A DNA stretch of 21,751 nucleotides, taken from assembly GCA_031267955.1 (NCBI GenBank), contig JAIRYB010000025.1:1-21751 (forward strand). Direction: 5' to 3'. A program made the translations under genes and the position numbers. Of this stretch, positions 1 through 9,080 are shown in pieces. This DNA comes from Spirochaetaceae bacterium (GTDB taxonomy: Bacteria > Spirochaetota > Spirochaetia > Treponematales > Breznakiellaceae). The first letter of the stretch is position 1; each line of letters begins with the position of its first letter. The notes beneath the pieces are model-generated. The model was given only the letters and a program-made list of their open reading frames with translations, had not been told where the DNA came from and ran no database searches.

Positions 1-2
1 CC

Positions 3-1076
3 ATGAAGAATCCGGATGCTTCTTTTAGCCATTCGTTTTTTGCCGATATGCTCAGCCCCCGCTTTGACATTGAGGCGGCGCTCGATATTAGCCGGAGGGG
101 CAGGGTTGTCGTGGTAAGCGATCTGCACATGGGGGGCGGCCGGGGGGACGACCTTGAGTTCAACGGCGGCCTGCTCCACACTATCCTGGAGCAGTACTAT
201 TTTCCCTCCGGCTGGAACCTCCTCCTGAACGGGGACATTGAAGAACTCCAGCGTTATTCCCTGGATTCCATCCGCGCCAAATGGCCCCAATTCTACCGGC
301 TTTTCGATCGATTCGCCGCGGAGGGCCGATTCTTCAAGACCCTGGGCAACCACGATGAAGCCCTGCTCTTTGAGCGGGACTATCCCTATCCTCTTTTCAA
401 TTCCGTGCGTATCGAGACCCCGCAGTTCCCGGTTTTCGTGTACCACGGCCACCAGTCTTCCCGGATGTACACGGAATTCAACCACATTGTCGGCGCGGGA
501 ATCCGCTATCTGCTCAAACCATTCGGCATACGGAACCTTTCCACCGCCCGCAGCCCCAACCGCAGATTCTTTGTTGAAAAACAGGCCTATTATTTTTCCC
601 TGCGGAACCGCTGCGTTTCCATTATTGGCCATACCCACCGGGCGCTTTTTGAATCATTGGGCCGTTTCGAAATTATCAAGTACGAAATCGAACGCCTCTG
701 CCGGGACTATACCGACGCGGACAGCAACGGCCGGGAACGCATCAAGAACGAGATAGACGCCCTCAGGGTTGATCTGGGGAAGCTGAGGCGCCGGGAAAGG
801 CGGGACGCGCTGAAACAGAGCCTCTACGGCGACGAACTGCCCGTCCCCTGCCTTTTTAATTCGGGCTGCGCTATCGGCAGGCAGGGCTTTAACGCGATAG
901 AGCTGGACCGGGATACAATCTCGCTTGTATACTGGTTCACCGAAGGCGCAAGCCGGAAATTCGTGAACCGGGGCTGGTATCAGGTGGAAAAATTCGGCGC
1001 TACGCCGTACCGGCGGGTGGTACTCAACAGCGGCAGCCTGAACTATATCAAGGCGCGTATAGAACTTCTGGGGTAA
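3..1076 (+). CDS. Metallophosphoesterase (calcineurin-like fold)
   Basis: Predicted cytoplasmic metal-dependent phosphoesterase of about 357 residues. The motifs expected for a dinuclear metal centre occur in order: SDLHMGG (Asp40, His42), NGDIEE (Asp78), GNHDE (Asn116, His117), YHGH (His150) and GHTHR (His209 region). Between roughly residues 220 and 275 there is a charged helical insertion rich in Arg, Glu and Lys, which could be a coiled coil or cap. There is no signal peptide or membrane segment. The substrate cannot be read from the sequence; relatives include UDP-diacylglucosamine hydrolase-like and Ser/Thr phosphatase-like enzymes. The only base pairs upstream of the ATG are two, so the true start may lie outside the window. 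The gene is on the opposite strand to most of the window and converges on the protease gene. Confidence 0.85.
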   Translation: MKNPDASFSHSFFADMLSPRFDIEAALDISRRGRVVVVSDLHMGGGRGDDLEFNGGLLHTILEQYYFPSGWNLLLNGDIEELQRYSLDSIRAKWPQFYRLFDRFAAEGRFFKTLGNHDEALLFERDYPYPLFNSVRIETPQFPVFVYHGHQSSRMYTEFNHIVGAGIRYLLKPFGIRNLSTARSPNRRFFVEKQAYYFSLRNRCVSIIGHTHRALFESLGRFEIIKYEIERLCRDYTDADSNGRERIKNEIDALRVDLGKLRRRERRDALKQSLYGDELPVPCLFNSGCAIGRQGFNAIELDRDTISLVYWFTEGASRKFVNRGWYQVEKFGATPYRRVVLNSGSLNYIKARIELLG

Positions 1077-1103
1077 TTGTCCGGAAAAAGGGCCGCCAAA
1101 TAG

Positions 1104-1121
1104 CGGGCGGGCCGCCGCCCG
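1104..1121. terminator. GC hairpin between convergent genes
   Basis: Seven-bp perfect stem CGGGCGG/CCGCCCG with a GCCG loop, in the 57-bp gap between two convergent stop codons. There is no good U-tract on either side; the minus side has only TTT nearby followed later by a run of five T. It may act as a weak bidirectional terminator or simply stabilise both 3' ends. Confidence 0.35.
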
Positions 1122-1133
1122 GCTCCTCAGTTC

Positions 1134-3017
1134 TCAGAGCGTGTCCGGGGAATCAAGGGCGGCGGGAAGCCGCATACTGGTTTCAAGGTAGCCCATGCGG
1201 CGCTTCTTGACATTAATATCCAGAAGGGCGTAGCCTTCCTTTTCCACCACCCGGAAACCCCGGATAGAGACGGGATCCTGTTCGGAAAGCCCGGCTTCGT
1301 CTGCAACAGAACCCCGGACAACCCTCTTTACCTGATAGGCCGAGGAGAAGAAGCCCTCCATGATGGCCGGCGACAGGATAAGGCCGAACAGGGGCGCGGC
1401 AAGCCGTTCCTTGGTGTCAATCCTGGCGGCATTTGCCAGGGGGATATCCGGCCTGGCCACAGTCATAAGGGTGTATTTTTCCCCGTCGCCGGTTTCCAGG
1501 GACACAAGCTCGCCCGGTTTGTTCGCAAAGAGCAGCTCCTGATAAGCCGGGATCAGGGTGCCTTGCGGGGCGCTCAGTTCCATGCCGTTAAAACGGGCAA
1601 TCAGGCTCCCCTCCGGCACCCGCTGCTCGGCGGCAGGGGTAAAGGGCGCCACATAGATAATCTCGGCGCCCCGGGCCGTTTCGGCAATGGTAAGGCCCAG
1701 CCAGGGACGCTCCGCCCTGCCGCCCCGAATCATCGCCGGAAGCGCGGCCGCCAGTTTTTCCGCGGGTACGGCGAAATTAAGCCCCGGGTACTGCGTCACC
1801 CCGGCAAAAACAATACCCACAAGCCGGCCTTCCTCGTCCACTACAGGCCCGCCCGAATTGCCGTGGTTCACCATGGCGTCGATCTGCATGACATCCCCGA
1901 TTTGAAGGAAACGCCGGCCCAGCGCGGACACTATCCCCCGGGTGACTGTTTTTTCCAGCCCGCCCGGCGAACCGATCGCGTAAACCGTATCCCCGACTCC
2001 CGGAATGACCCGGTCGGCAACGGAAAATACATACTCGGGTTTTAACTCAGCCTTGATCAGGGCCAGGTCCATAGCCTTGTCCCACCCTACAACCTTTGCC
2101 GGAATACGGGCGCTGGCGGAATCCCCCATTCTGATATACATCCTGGAGTACCCTTCATAACCGGGGTCCACCTCGCTTGCGATAACATGGTAGTTGGTGA
2201 TAAGAAGCCCGGACGAGTCCACAAAAAAAGCCGATCCCAGTATCCTGTCGGGCATCCCCACGCCCCGCTCCACGCGGTATCCCCGATCGACAAGGACTGT
2301 GGCAACCCCCTTGATCATGTCCGCCGCGGAATCCCTGCCGGCCACAAAAGAACGGTACTGTTCCGGAATGGATTCCCCGCCCCCGCCGCCTTCAAGCCTG
2401 CTGTCGGCCGCCGCGAGGAAAAACGCCGCGGTACGGCGCTGTCCCGCATCAAAAGCCTTGTCCAAAAAAAACAGGGCGTCTTCCAGTTCCAGGGGCCTGA
2501 GTTCATGGGCGCGGGCCGCGCCGAGAAAAGCCGGCAAATCGTTTCCCGCTTCAAGCTGATCTTTCGCCGCCTTCAATACCAGGTCCGGCTCCTCGCCGGT
2601 GCTTTCCACGTTTATGCCCAGTACGGAAAGGGATCGGGCAAATGAAGCCGCGTCTTCCCAGCGCCCGGCGGCAATCGCCCCGATCTGGGCTGTTTTAAGG
2701 TTTTCCACAGCCCGCTCTTCAAATGAATCGATTCTGGCGGGCAGGAACGGGTCCCCCTGTTCCGGGAAAACGCTCCCCTCGCCGTAGAGCCTCCGGTACA
2801 TTCCGATATAATGTATCGCCTTTACCGGATCGTCGATCACGTATTTTTCAATATCCTCCTGCCGGAACTCGCTGGTAGTCCTGATCGGGAGGAGGCGTCT
2901 CTCCGCCTTCGCGGGCGTCATACAGGAAGAGAACACCAAAACCGCGAAAAGGCCGGCGGCCCGTAAGAGGGGTCGGCTGTACTTGCCGTTTTTGCTATTA
3001 TTTTGAATTACCGCCAT
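1134..3017 (-). CDS. Trypsin-like S1C (HtrA-like) serine protease, predicted lipoprotein
   Basis: Exported serine protease of 627 residues. The N-terminus has a basic stretch, a hydrophobic segment (about residues 17-31) and Cys32 in the context VFSSC, matching the loose spirochaetal lipobox, so it is probably anchored to a membrane. Residues about 45-215 are helical, TPR-like. The protease domain follows with a complete triad: His277 (TNYHV), Asp317 (MDLAL) and Ser388 (GNSGGP). The region after residue 435 (WLGLTI) resembles PDZ modules, as in HtrA/DegP proteins. Expected role is degradation or processing of misfolded envelope proteins. The start is 9 bp after the stop of the upstream exported protein, so they are probably co-transcribed; the RBS is weak (GTGGAAA). 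The substrate is unknown, and the N-terminal helical region is unusual compared with classical DegP. Confidence 0.85.
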   Translation of the reverse strand: MAVIQNNSKNGKYSRPLLRAAGLFAVLVFSSCMTPAKAERRLLPIRTTSEFRQEDIEKYVIDDPVKAIHYIGMYRRLYGEGSVFPEQGDPFLPARIDSFEERAVENLKTAQIGAIAAGRWEDAASFARSLSVLGINVESTGEEPDLVLKAAKDQLEAGNDLPAFLGAARAHELRPLELEDALFFLDKAFDAGQRRTAAFFLAAADSRLEGGGGGESIPEQYRSFVAGRDSAADMIKGVATVLVDRGYRVERGVGMPDRILGSAFFVDSSGLLITNYHVIASEVDPGYEGYSRMYIRMGDSASARIPAKVVGWDKAMDLALIKAELKPEYVFSVADRVIPGVGDTVYAIGSPGGLEKTVTRGIVSALGRRFLQIGDVMQIDAMVNHGNSGGPVVDEEGRLVGIVFAGVTQYPGLNFAVPAEKLAAALPAMIRGGRAERPWLGLTIAETARGAEIIYVAPFTPAAEQRVPEGSLIARFNGMELSAPQGTLIPAYQELLFANKPGELVSLETGDGEKYTLMTVARPDIPLANAARIDTKERLAAPLFGLILSPAIMEGFFSSAYQVKRVVRGSVADEAGLSEQDPVSIRGFRVVEKEGYALLDINVKKRRMGYLETSMRLPAALDSPDTL

Positions 3018-3026
3018 TTTCCACGC

Positions 3027-4847
3027 CTAAAGGCCACCGCCGCCTGTCTCAGTATACTCCCTGATCCCGTCTCTGTTCATATCCCAGGACCGGGCCGTTC
3101 TCCCGTCATCGAGGTACTCTTCCCCGGTTTCATAAATGCCGTCGCCGTCCCAGTCGCTTTCCGAACTTTCAGGAACCGCCTCGTATTTAAAAGGTACGTA
3201 TGCCGTATCTTCCCCCCCGGAAAGAGGCGGCGTCCGGAAACGGCGCAGGGTTTCCATACGCCCGTCCAGGTCCAGATCCAGACGCCGCAGGAAAGGCCGC
3301 CCGCCTCGGTACTCCGTGACCGAAACAGCCCTGCCCCGCAGGTATTCGGCCCCGCTTAAGGGTATGCCCCTTTCCATCTCTATACGCTCCACCGCGCCGG
3401 GGAATTCCCGGCTGGGCCTTTCGATAGTCCCGGCAAAAGAAACCAGGGTACGCTCCGTCAGAAGGGAATCGCCGGAATCCCAGAACGGGTACAGAAAGGC
3501 TCCAATGCCGGCAAGCGGGCCGAAACGCACAGGGCTCAGCGGGAAATTCCGGAACCGGAAAATATAGGCCGTTTCGCCAAGAAGAACCCGCTGCACCCAG
3601 GGGTAGCGTTCCCAGAAAAGCTCAAGCTCCCCGCGCCCGCCGGAATCAAGGGCCGCAGAAAAAACAGCGAGCGAAGGTTCGCCGGCGCTCATACGGATGA
3701 CCCACTCAAAGACGTTGTCCTGATCCGCGTCCCGGCGGTACTCCTTTAGTTCCCCGTTTTCATAAAAGGCAAAGGCCTCGCCTGTTCCGTCCTGATCATC
3801 ATCCTCACTGATAACACCGGAAAAGCGCGAAAGGTTTCTTACAAAAAGCTCCTTTCCCTCATTATTGCGGAAAAGTTCCCATACCCTTTGTACGAGGCCC
3901 CTGTCCAGCGCGGAATTAGGGCCAACTCCCCGCGGCCGGAACAGTTCCGCGACGGCTTCTGCTTCGCCAATAACGCCCAGATTAAGCGCCGCGGGCAGGG
4001 CTTCGGGATCATCCCCCCCGCCTGCGCGGTAGGCCGAGACAAGGCGGCGGGCTTCCCCGGTATCACGGATAAAGGGAGCCGCCCTGAAAGCCAGATCAGG
4101 GGCGCTTTCCAGGTAGCGGTCAAGCCGGGCAAGGGCCGTATCGACAAGCAGGCGGTCGCCGTCCCAGGGAAGCCGCCCCGACGCGTATTTAAAGAGAAGC
4201 CGCGCCGGCCGGCCGTCGTCCGGAAAACGGTCCAGGGCCAGGGCCATTTCAGCCCGGAATCCGCCGGCGTCCCCGGCCCCAAGCAGGGCCTCAAGCTTAA
4301 GGCAGCTCGCGTCGGGCGCCAGGCCGCTTTCGGTTACGCGGGAAAGGCTTGCCAGAGATTCCCCGAAAAAACGGAGGCGGTTAAGGGCCGAAGCCTCGAT
4401 AAGCCGGGCCTCCCCGGCGCTGCGGTTTTTCCAGCGATCAGTCTCGATAGCCCGGCGCGCCGCTTCCAGAACATCCCGCCGGGGACGGTTTTCGTGGCTG
4501 AGTACCAGGGCCAAGAGGAAGGACAGATCCGAAGAAACATCCGCAAAATCCCGCGCCCGTTCCAGCGCGGCCTCCGCCTCCTGCCAGCGGCCTTCGGCAA
4601 TGGCCTCTTCCGCCCATTCGGCCCAGCGTTCCGCCATGGCCGCGTCGCCCGGTACGCCGCCCGGAGAGGGAAAGCCCTGCGCGGGCAGAACCGGGCCAAG
4701 GCCGGCCAGAAAAAAAGCCAGCAAACAGGCCCGGCCGGGCAAACGCGCAGCCCTGCCCCTGTTTCCCTTCTTGTTCCGGCGGTTCCGAACTAAAGGCCCG
4801 GCAGGGTCCGTATAACCTGCGGTTAATCTTCCTGTTTCCATTTCCAT
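3027..4847 (-). CDS. Exported hypothetical protein with helical repeats and DxDxDG motifs
   Basis: Protein of 606 residues that I cannot assign to a named family. A basic N-terminus is followed by a hydrophobic segment at about residues 41-56 ending in a plausible signal-peptidase region (LPAQG). Residues about 70-340 are Ala/Leu/Arg-rich helices with TPR-like pairs (for example RWAEWAEEAIAEGRWQEAE). The second half carries five acidic loops resembling EF-hand or type-3 calcium loops: DDDQDGTGE (349), DADQDNVFE (373), DLDLDGRME (524), DWDGDGIYE (565) and DMNRDGIRE (589). Calcium binding is an inference. It sits 30 bp after ftsH and 9 bp before the S1C protease, suggesting a periplasmic partner or scaffold in the same pathway. 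No clear Shine-Dalgarno sequence precedes this ATG; ATG codons just upstream are out of frame, and an in-frame ATG two codons in is possible. Confidence 0.7.
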   Translation of the reverse strand: MEMETGRLTAGYTDPAGPLVRNRRNKKGNRGRAARLPGRACLLAFFLAGLGPVLPAQGFPSPGGVPGDAAMAERWAEWAEEAIAEGRWQEAEAALERARDFADVSSDLSFLLALVLSHENRPRRDVLEAARRAIETDRWKNRSAGEARLIEASALNRLRFFGESLASLSRVTESGLAPDASCLKLEALLGAGDAGGFRAEMALALDRFPDDGRPARLLFKYASGRLPWDGDRLLVDTALARLDRYLESAPDLAFRAAPFIRDTGEARRLVSAYRAGGGDDPEALPAALNLGVIGEAEAVAELFRPRGVGPNSALDRGLVQRVWELFRNNEGKELFVRNLSRFSGVISEDDDQDGTGEAFAFYENGELKEYRRDADQDNVFEWVIRMSAGEPSLAVFSAALDSGGRGELELFWERYPWVQRVLLGETAYIFRFRNFPLSPVRFGPLAGIGAFLYPFWDSGDSLLTERTLVSFAGTIERPSREFPGAVERIEMERGIPLSGAEYLRGRAVSVTEYRGGRPFLRRLDLDLDGRMETLRRFRTPPLSGGEDTAYVPFKYEAVPESSESDWDGDGIYETGEEYLDDGRTARSWDMNRDGIREYTETGGGGL

Positions 4848-4877
4848 GCGTCCATCGCGTCCGCCGCCGGCAGCATG

Positions 4878-6752
4878 TCAGCTCCGTAAATCCGCGGGGT
4901 TTTCCCGGGCGGGAAGGCCCAGAAGAACGCGCACCTCGTCATCCACCAGGGTTTCCCTGGCGATCAGGGCGTCCGCGAGTTTTTCCAGGTCTTCCTTGTG
5001 CGCGCCCAGAATGGCCTCGGCCTTTTCGCGGGCAAGGTCCAGAAATTGCTTTATCGACCTGTCGATAAGCTGGGCCGTGTTTTCGGAATAATCCTTGTGC
5101 CGGGCAATTTCCTTTCCAAGGAAGATCGGCTCGTCCTCCTGGCCGAAAGTCACCGGCCCCAGCTCCTCCGCCATACCCCACTCGCAGACCATGCGGCGGG
5201 CCATATCGGTCGCCTGTTCAAGGTCCTGCTTGGTACCCGTTGTAGTCTCGTCGTAAAAGATCTTCTCCGCCACCCAGCCGCCGTAGCAGATTACAATACG
5301 GTCTTCGATCCAGCCCCTGGTACGGCTGTAGCTGTCTTCTTCAGGCAGGGACATGGCCATGCCCAAAGCCCTGCCATGGGGAACTATAGTCACCTTGTGC
5401 AGGGGATCGGCATTTTTGAGGAAATAGTGGAGCAGGGCATGGCCCGCCTCGTGAATGGCGGTCATGCGCCGCTCTTTCTCGGAGATCACCAGGGTCTTCC
5501 GGGCCACGCCCATCAGTATCTTGTCCCTGGCCTCCTCAAAATCGGGCATCTCCACAGTGGTCTTGTCCTGCCGCGCGGCAAAAAGGGCGGCCTCGTTCAC
5601 CAAATTGGCAATTTCCGCGCCGCTCATCCCCGGAGTCGCCCGTGCTATGCGGCCCAGCTCCACGTTTCCGGAAAGGGGTATCTTTTCCGAATGTATTTTG
5701 AGGATAGCCTCCCGTTCCTTGATGTCGGGCATAGCTACCACCACCTGCCGGTCAAAGCGGCCCGGCCTGAGCAGGGCCGGATCAAGCACGTCCGGCCTGT
5801 TCGTCGCGGCAAGCATTATCACCCCGTCTTTGGAATCAAAGCCGTCCAATTCCACAAGAAGCTGGTTCAAGGTCTGTTCCCGCTCGTCATGCCCCCCGCC
5901 GTAACCCGCGCCCCTGGTACGGCCGACCGCATCAAGCTCGTCGATAAAGATGATGCACGGGGCGCTGCGCCTTCCCTGTTCAAAAAGATCCCGGACCCGG
6001 CTCGCGCCCACGCCGACAAACATCTCGACAAAATCGGAACCCGACATGTGGAAGTAGGCCACCTCCGCCTCCCCGGCTACGGCGCGGGCCATCAGGGTCT
6101 TGCCGGTTCCGGGCATTCCCACAAGGAGCACGCCCTTGGGAATACGGGCGCCCATCTTGGTAAATTTCTGGGGGTTTTTAAGAAAGGCTACCACTTCCTG
6201 AAGCTCGTACTTGGCGTCTTCCTGGCCCGCCACATCGGCAAAGGTCACCTTTTTCCCCTCGTCCTGGTAGCGTTTTGCCCGGCTCTTCCCGAACTGGAAA
6301 GCCTTGTTGCCCGTGCCCTGCATGTTCCTCATCATAAACCAGATAAAGCCGAAGCCGATGATCCAGGGGAGGAATTCCAGGAATACGCGCCAGGGGCTGA
6401 CCCCGGAAACCGCCCCGGAAACGCTGATCCCCTTTTCGCGGAGGCTCGGCAGCAGGGCCGGGTCCTGGTAGGGAATCAGGGTTTTAAAGTGAACCAGATC
6501 GCCGGACATGCCGCGCAGGGTCCCCTCAATGGTATTGCCGTCCATGATTTTGACCGCCGTCACCTCGCTGCGGTCAAGATAATTGGTAAAGGCCGAGTAG
6601 GAAATTTCCTGGATTGCGGGAGCCTCTTTTCTAAAAAAGAAAGCGGTAAAAAGCCCCAGCATGATGAGGAAAAAAACCAGCGCCACTTTGTTCGATCTGC
6701 CGCCGGACAATTGAGGCCTGGGCGGTAACTTGTTATTTTTATCGCTTTTCAT
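4878..6752 (-). CDS. ftsH: ATP-dependent zinc metalloprotease FtsH
   Basis: Membrane-anchored AAA+ protease that degrades unassembled membrane proteins and regulatory substrates. From the ATG the protein is 624 residues. It has a first membrane helix at about 23-40, a small extracytoplasmic domain, a second helix at about 123-142, Walker A GMPGTGKT (about 212), Walker B IIFIDELDAVG (about 267), a second region of homology with arginine fingers (LRPGRFDR, about 329), the zinc motif HEAGH (about 434) and the third zinc ligand in DLEQAT (about 510). All key residues are present. I chose ATG 6752 because AGGAG lies 5 nt upstream; an in-frame TTG one codon earlier would sit too close to it. The start overlaps the 3' end of tilS by 14 bp, the common tilS-ftsH arrangement, so translation is probably coupled. 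Confidence 0.97.
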   Translation of the reverse strand: MKSDKNNKLPPRPQLSGGRSNKVALVFFLIMLGLFTAFFFRKEAPAIQEISYSAFTNYLDRSEVTAVKIMDGNTIEGTLRGMSGDLVHFKTLIPYQDPALLPSLREKGISVSGAVSGVSPWRVFLEFLPWIIGFGFIWFMMRNMQGTGNKAFQFGKSRAKRYQDEGKKVTFADVAGQEDAKYELQEVVAFLKNPQKFTKMGARIPKGVLLVGMPGTGKTLMARAVAGEAEVAYFHMSGSDFVEMFVGVGASRVRDLFEQGRRSAPCIIFIDELDAVGRTRGAGYGGGHDEREQTLNQLLVELDGFDSKDGVIMLAATNRPDVLDPALLRPGRFDRQVVVAMPDIKEREAILKIHSEKIPLSGNVELGRIARATPGMSGAEIANLVNEAALFAARQDKTTVEMPDFEEARDKILMGVARKTLVISEKERRMTAIHEAGHALLHYFLKNADPLHKVTIVPHGRALGMAMSLPEEDSYSRTRGWIEDRIVICYGGWVAEKIFYDETTTGTKQDLEQATDMARRMVCEWGMAEELGPVTFGQEDEPIFLGKEIARHKDYSENTAQLIDRSIKQFLDLAREKAEAILGAHKEDLEKLADALIARETLVDDEVRVLLGLPARENPADLRS

Positions 6753-8100
6753 CAAAACTCCTGTTTATACGCATCGCGAGCCGGTCCCCCGTAAAGCCCT
6801 GTACGGCGCTTAACGGCCTCCGCTCAAGAATTTCCGCGCCGGCTCCCTTCCGGCCGATAAGCGCCGCCTGCCCCAGCGTGTCTTCCGCGGCCAGCAGCGC
6901 CGTAAAACAACTGCCGGCCCGCCCTTTGGATTCATCCGGGAAAGCGGGCCGCAGAACCAGGGGAAGGGTAACATAAACCGCCCCTTCCGTTTGCGTCGAA
7001 ATCCCGCCCTCCGCGCGGATTTCAACAGCTATCCCGCTTATTCTATAAACACCCGGCTTATTGATCAACAGTGCGAAACCCCGCTCGGCGCCGTCCTCCC
7101 CCCTGGCACTGATCTGCACACTCCCCCCCCCGGCCCGCGCGCGGACCTTTCCCAGGTCCGCGGATTTGCCTTGCCCCGCGCAGAAACGCCGCACTGTTTC
7201 CCGCCTCAGCCGCGCCGGCCCTGCCCTGCCCTGCTTGCCGGCAAGGACCCTCCCGGCCGCGAGAAATACCGCTTCCTCACGGATAATCCCAGGCGCGGAA
7301 AAAAAGACGCTTTCAGGTACGGAAAGGGAAAGACGCCTTCCCCCGTCTTTTTCCCAGGGGACCGCGCTTTCCGCGAAAGATCCAAGAAAAGACGCGGCGC
7401 GGCGCTGGGTTTCGGCAAGGCCCAGAAGGCCGGCCCTCCAGCCCGGGAAGAGGCTGTCCAGATGGGGAACAAGCAAAAGGCGTATTCTGTTACGGAGAAA
7501 TGAAGGATCGGCGTTGGTAGAATCGGTCCTGAACGGGATACCCTGTGCGGCAAGATATTCCAGAACCCGGGACCTGTCCAGTGCGAGAAGAGGGCGCAGA
7601 ACGCGGCCGTTATCCCGCTTCATGGCGGCAAGCCCCGCCGGCCCGGACCCGCGCAGTACGCGCATCAGCGCGGTTTCAAGCGCGTCGTCCCGGGTATGGG
7701 CCACAAGTACCCGCGCCGCGCCTATACGCCGCGCTTCCCGGTTCCAAAGGGCATGGCGGTAAAACCGGGCCGCGGCTTCCAAACCGATACCCTGTTCCGC
7801 GGCGGTCCCGGCAACCTTCCCCGGCGGAATATGCGCGGCCTTGCAGGGGACGCCGAGTTTTCGGCAAAGCTCCTGTACCCACTCAGCGTCCCCCAGGCTT
7901 TCCTCAGCCGGCCTGATGCCGTGCTCTACGTGGAAACAGCGCAGAACCAGGCCCCGGTCCTGTGCAAGGGCCGCCAGAGCCGCGAGCATAGCGGTAGAAT
8001 CCGCCCCGCCGGAAACTGCCGCGAGAAAACGGGTCCCCGCAGGCCAATCCCCCAGACCGGAGGCTAATTCCTGTTCAAAAAGCGAAAGCTGGGTCCCCAT
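6739..8100 (-). CDS. tilS: tRNA(Ile)-lysidine synthetase TilS
   Basis: Modifies C34 of the CAU-anticodon tRNA-Ile to lysidine, changing its decoding from Met to Ile; an essential cytosolic enzyme that uses ATP and lysine. The protein is 453 residues. The PP-loop signature SGGADST is at residues 30-36, followed by conserved segments around the HVEHGIRP and LVAHTRDDALETALMR motifs and the RPLLALDRSRVLEYL region typical of the N-terminal domain. The C-terminal part is less conserved, but its length is normal for full-size TilS. It overlaps ftsH by 14 bp. The RBS before the ATG is weak (GTGG 8 nt away), and I could not identify a convincing promoter in the 286 bp upstream. Confidence 0.95.
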   Translation of the reverse strand: MGTQLSLFEQELASGLGDWPAGTRFLAAVSGGADSTAMLAALAALAQDRGLVLRCFHVEHGIRPAEESLGDAEWVQELCRKLGVPCKAAHIPPGKVAGTAAEQGIGLEAAARFYRHALWNREARRIGAARVLVAHTRDDALETALMRVLRGSGPAGLAAMKRDNGRVLRPLLALDRSRVLEYLAAQGIPFRTDSTNADPSFLRNRIRLLLVPHLDSLFPGWRAGLLGLAETQRRAASFLGSFAESAVPWEKDGGRRLSLSVPESVFFSAPGIIREEAVFLAAGRVLAGKQGRAGPARLRRETVRRFCAGQGKSADLGKVRARAGGGSVQISARGEDGAERGFALLINKPGVYRISGIAVEIRAEGGISTQTEGAVYVTLPLVLRPAFPDESKGRAGSCFTALLAAEDTLGQAALIGRKGAGAEILERRPLSAVQGFTGDRLAMRINRSFDEKR

Positions 8101-8386
8101 ACGATTACCACATTTTCAGGCGGGCGCTGCCTGGAAACCGAAATCCCCGGAATTACCATGCCGAACGTTATTTCTATCCGGGCGTGTATGGAATTGAAGG
8201 CAATCACCGTCACATAAAAACACAGGTTCTACGGGATATTAAACCAGACTTCCGAGCAAAGAGGGTACGAAACGGCATTTCTCCCTTACTTTGTACCACG
8301 AATCTTCGGTTCGATTTGGCCTTGGGGTTAAAACCTTTCTTCGTTGTCTCTTTCCCGTATCATGCCTTTCAGCTTAACCGGGCCCG
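8101..8386. other. Intergenic region between L25 and tilS
   Basis: No gene is supported here over 286 bp. An imperfect inverted repeat is present at 8264-8297 (GGTAC-g-AAA pairing with TTTGTACC) and, next to it, a CTTCGG loop at 8304-8309. The base composition is noticeably more AT-rich than the flanking genes. The region must contain either the promoter for tilS-ftsH or a read-through path from L25, but no hexamer pair stood out. Confidence 0.4.
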
Positions 8387-9007
8387 CTAAGTCTTTGCCG
8401 GCTCTTTGGCGGCGGGTTCGGCCTGGACTTCTTCGGCTGCTGCTGCTGCTTCCTCGGCTTTGGCGAACTTCACCAGGGCCACAACCTGATCAGCGCCGGA
8501 AATCAGCCTGACCCCGTCGCCCAGCGCGAGATCGCGGACATGGATAGACTGGTTTACATCCAGGGCGGAAACATCCACGCTGATCCGCTCGGGCAGATTC
8601 CCGGGAAGGCATTCCACCTCAATTTCATGCAGGGGAGACTCAAATATACCGCCGTTCCTTACCCCGACAGGGTTTCCCGCGACATGCACGGGAACCCGGG
8701 CGCGCAGCAGCCTGTCGGATTCAACTTCGTAAAAATCAACATGAAGTATCTGCCCGTTCAGAATATTCCGCTGCGTATCCTTTACAAAGGCGTCCGTGGT
8801 CTTGCCGCCGACATTAACCTTAACAATGGTACTGCCGGAAATTCCCTTTACGCCCGAGGTAAATTCCAGCGCGTTAAGATCGATGGCAACAGCGCTGCCG
8901 GAACGCCCGTAAATAACCGCCGGAATACGCCCGGCCCGCCTTACCCGGCGGGCCTCGGCAGACCCCGCGCCGACCCGCTCGCGGGCTTCAAAAACAACCT
9001 GACTCAT
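8387..9007 (-). CDS. rplY: Ribosomal protein L25, general stress protein Ctc type
   Basis: Binds 5S rRNA in the large subunit. At 206 residues it is the long Ctc-type form: an N-terminal L25 domain (residues about 1-95, with RRAGRIPAVIYG and LHVDFYEV) and a C-terminal TL5-like beta domain (about 96-185, with GIFESPLHEIEVECLP). The final 20 residues are a low-complexity Ala/Glu tail encoded partly by five GCA/GCC-type repeats. AGGAG lies 8 nt before the ATG. It is downstream of tRNA-Gln and spoVG on the same strand and probably receives transcription from the ispE promoter through the repeat region at 9037-9261. Confidence 0.95.
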   Translation of the reverse strand: MSQVVFEARERVGAGSAEARRVRRAGRIPAVIYGRSGSAVAIDLNALEFTSGVKGISGSTIVKVNVGGKTTDAFVKDTQRNILNGQILHVDFYEVESDRLLRARVPVHVAGNPVGVRNGGIFESPLHEIEVECLPGNLPERISVDVSALDVNQSIHVRDLALGDGVRLISGADQVVALVKFAKAEEAAAAAEEVQAEPAAKEPAKT

Positions 9008-9036
9008 TATGTTTACTCCTACCTGGGATGCCGGCC

Positions 9037-9077
9037 GAATCTTCCAGCCTTACCGCCGTTCTGGGACAACAAGATTC
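9037..9077. repeat. Hairpin repeat, diverged copy C
   Basis: Inverted arms GAATCTT (9037-9043) and AAGATTC (9071-9077), with a further inner pairing CCAG/CTGG. The loop side contains ttCTGGGACAACA, matching the ACTGGGACGACA core of the two copies to the right. The arms differ from the other copies but still pair with each other, suggesting that structure is kept while sequence drifts. Confidence 0.55.
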
Positions 9078-9080
9078 CGT

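Noticed and set aside
3888..4793. Plus-strand frame of 301 codons antisense to the exported repeat protein.
   Set aside because: Arg/Gly/Pro-rich shadow; the minus-strand gene has a signal segment, regular helices and acidic motifs.
4998..6728. Long plus-strand open frame (576 codons) antisense to ftsH.
   Set aside because: Low-complexity His/Gly/Leu composition, no recognisable domain and complete overlap with an unmistakable FtsH; GC-rich codon shadow.
8210..8278. Short minus-strand frame of 22 basic residues after GGGAG.
   Set aside because: RBS only about 3 nt from ATG, no homologue recognised, too short to support.
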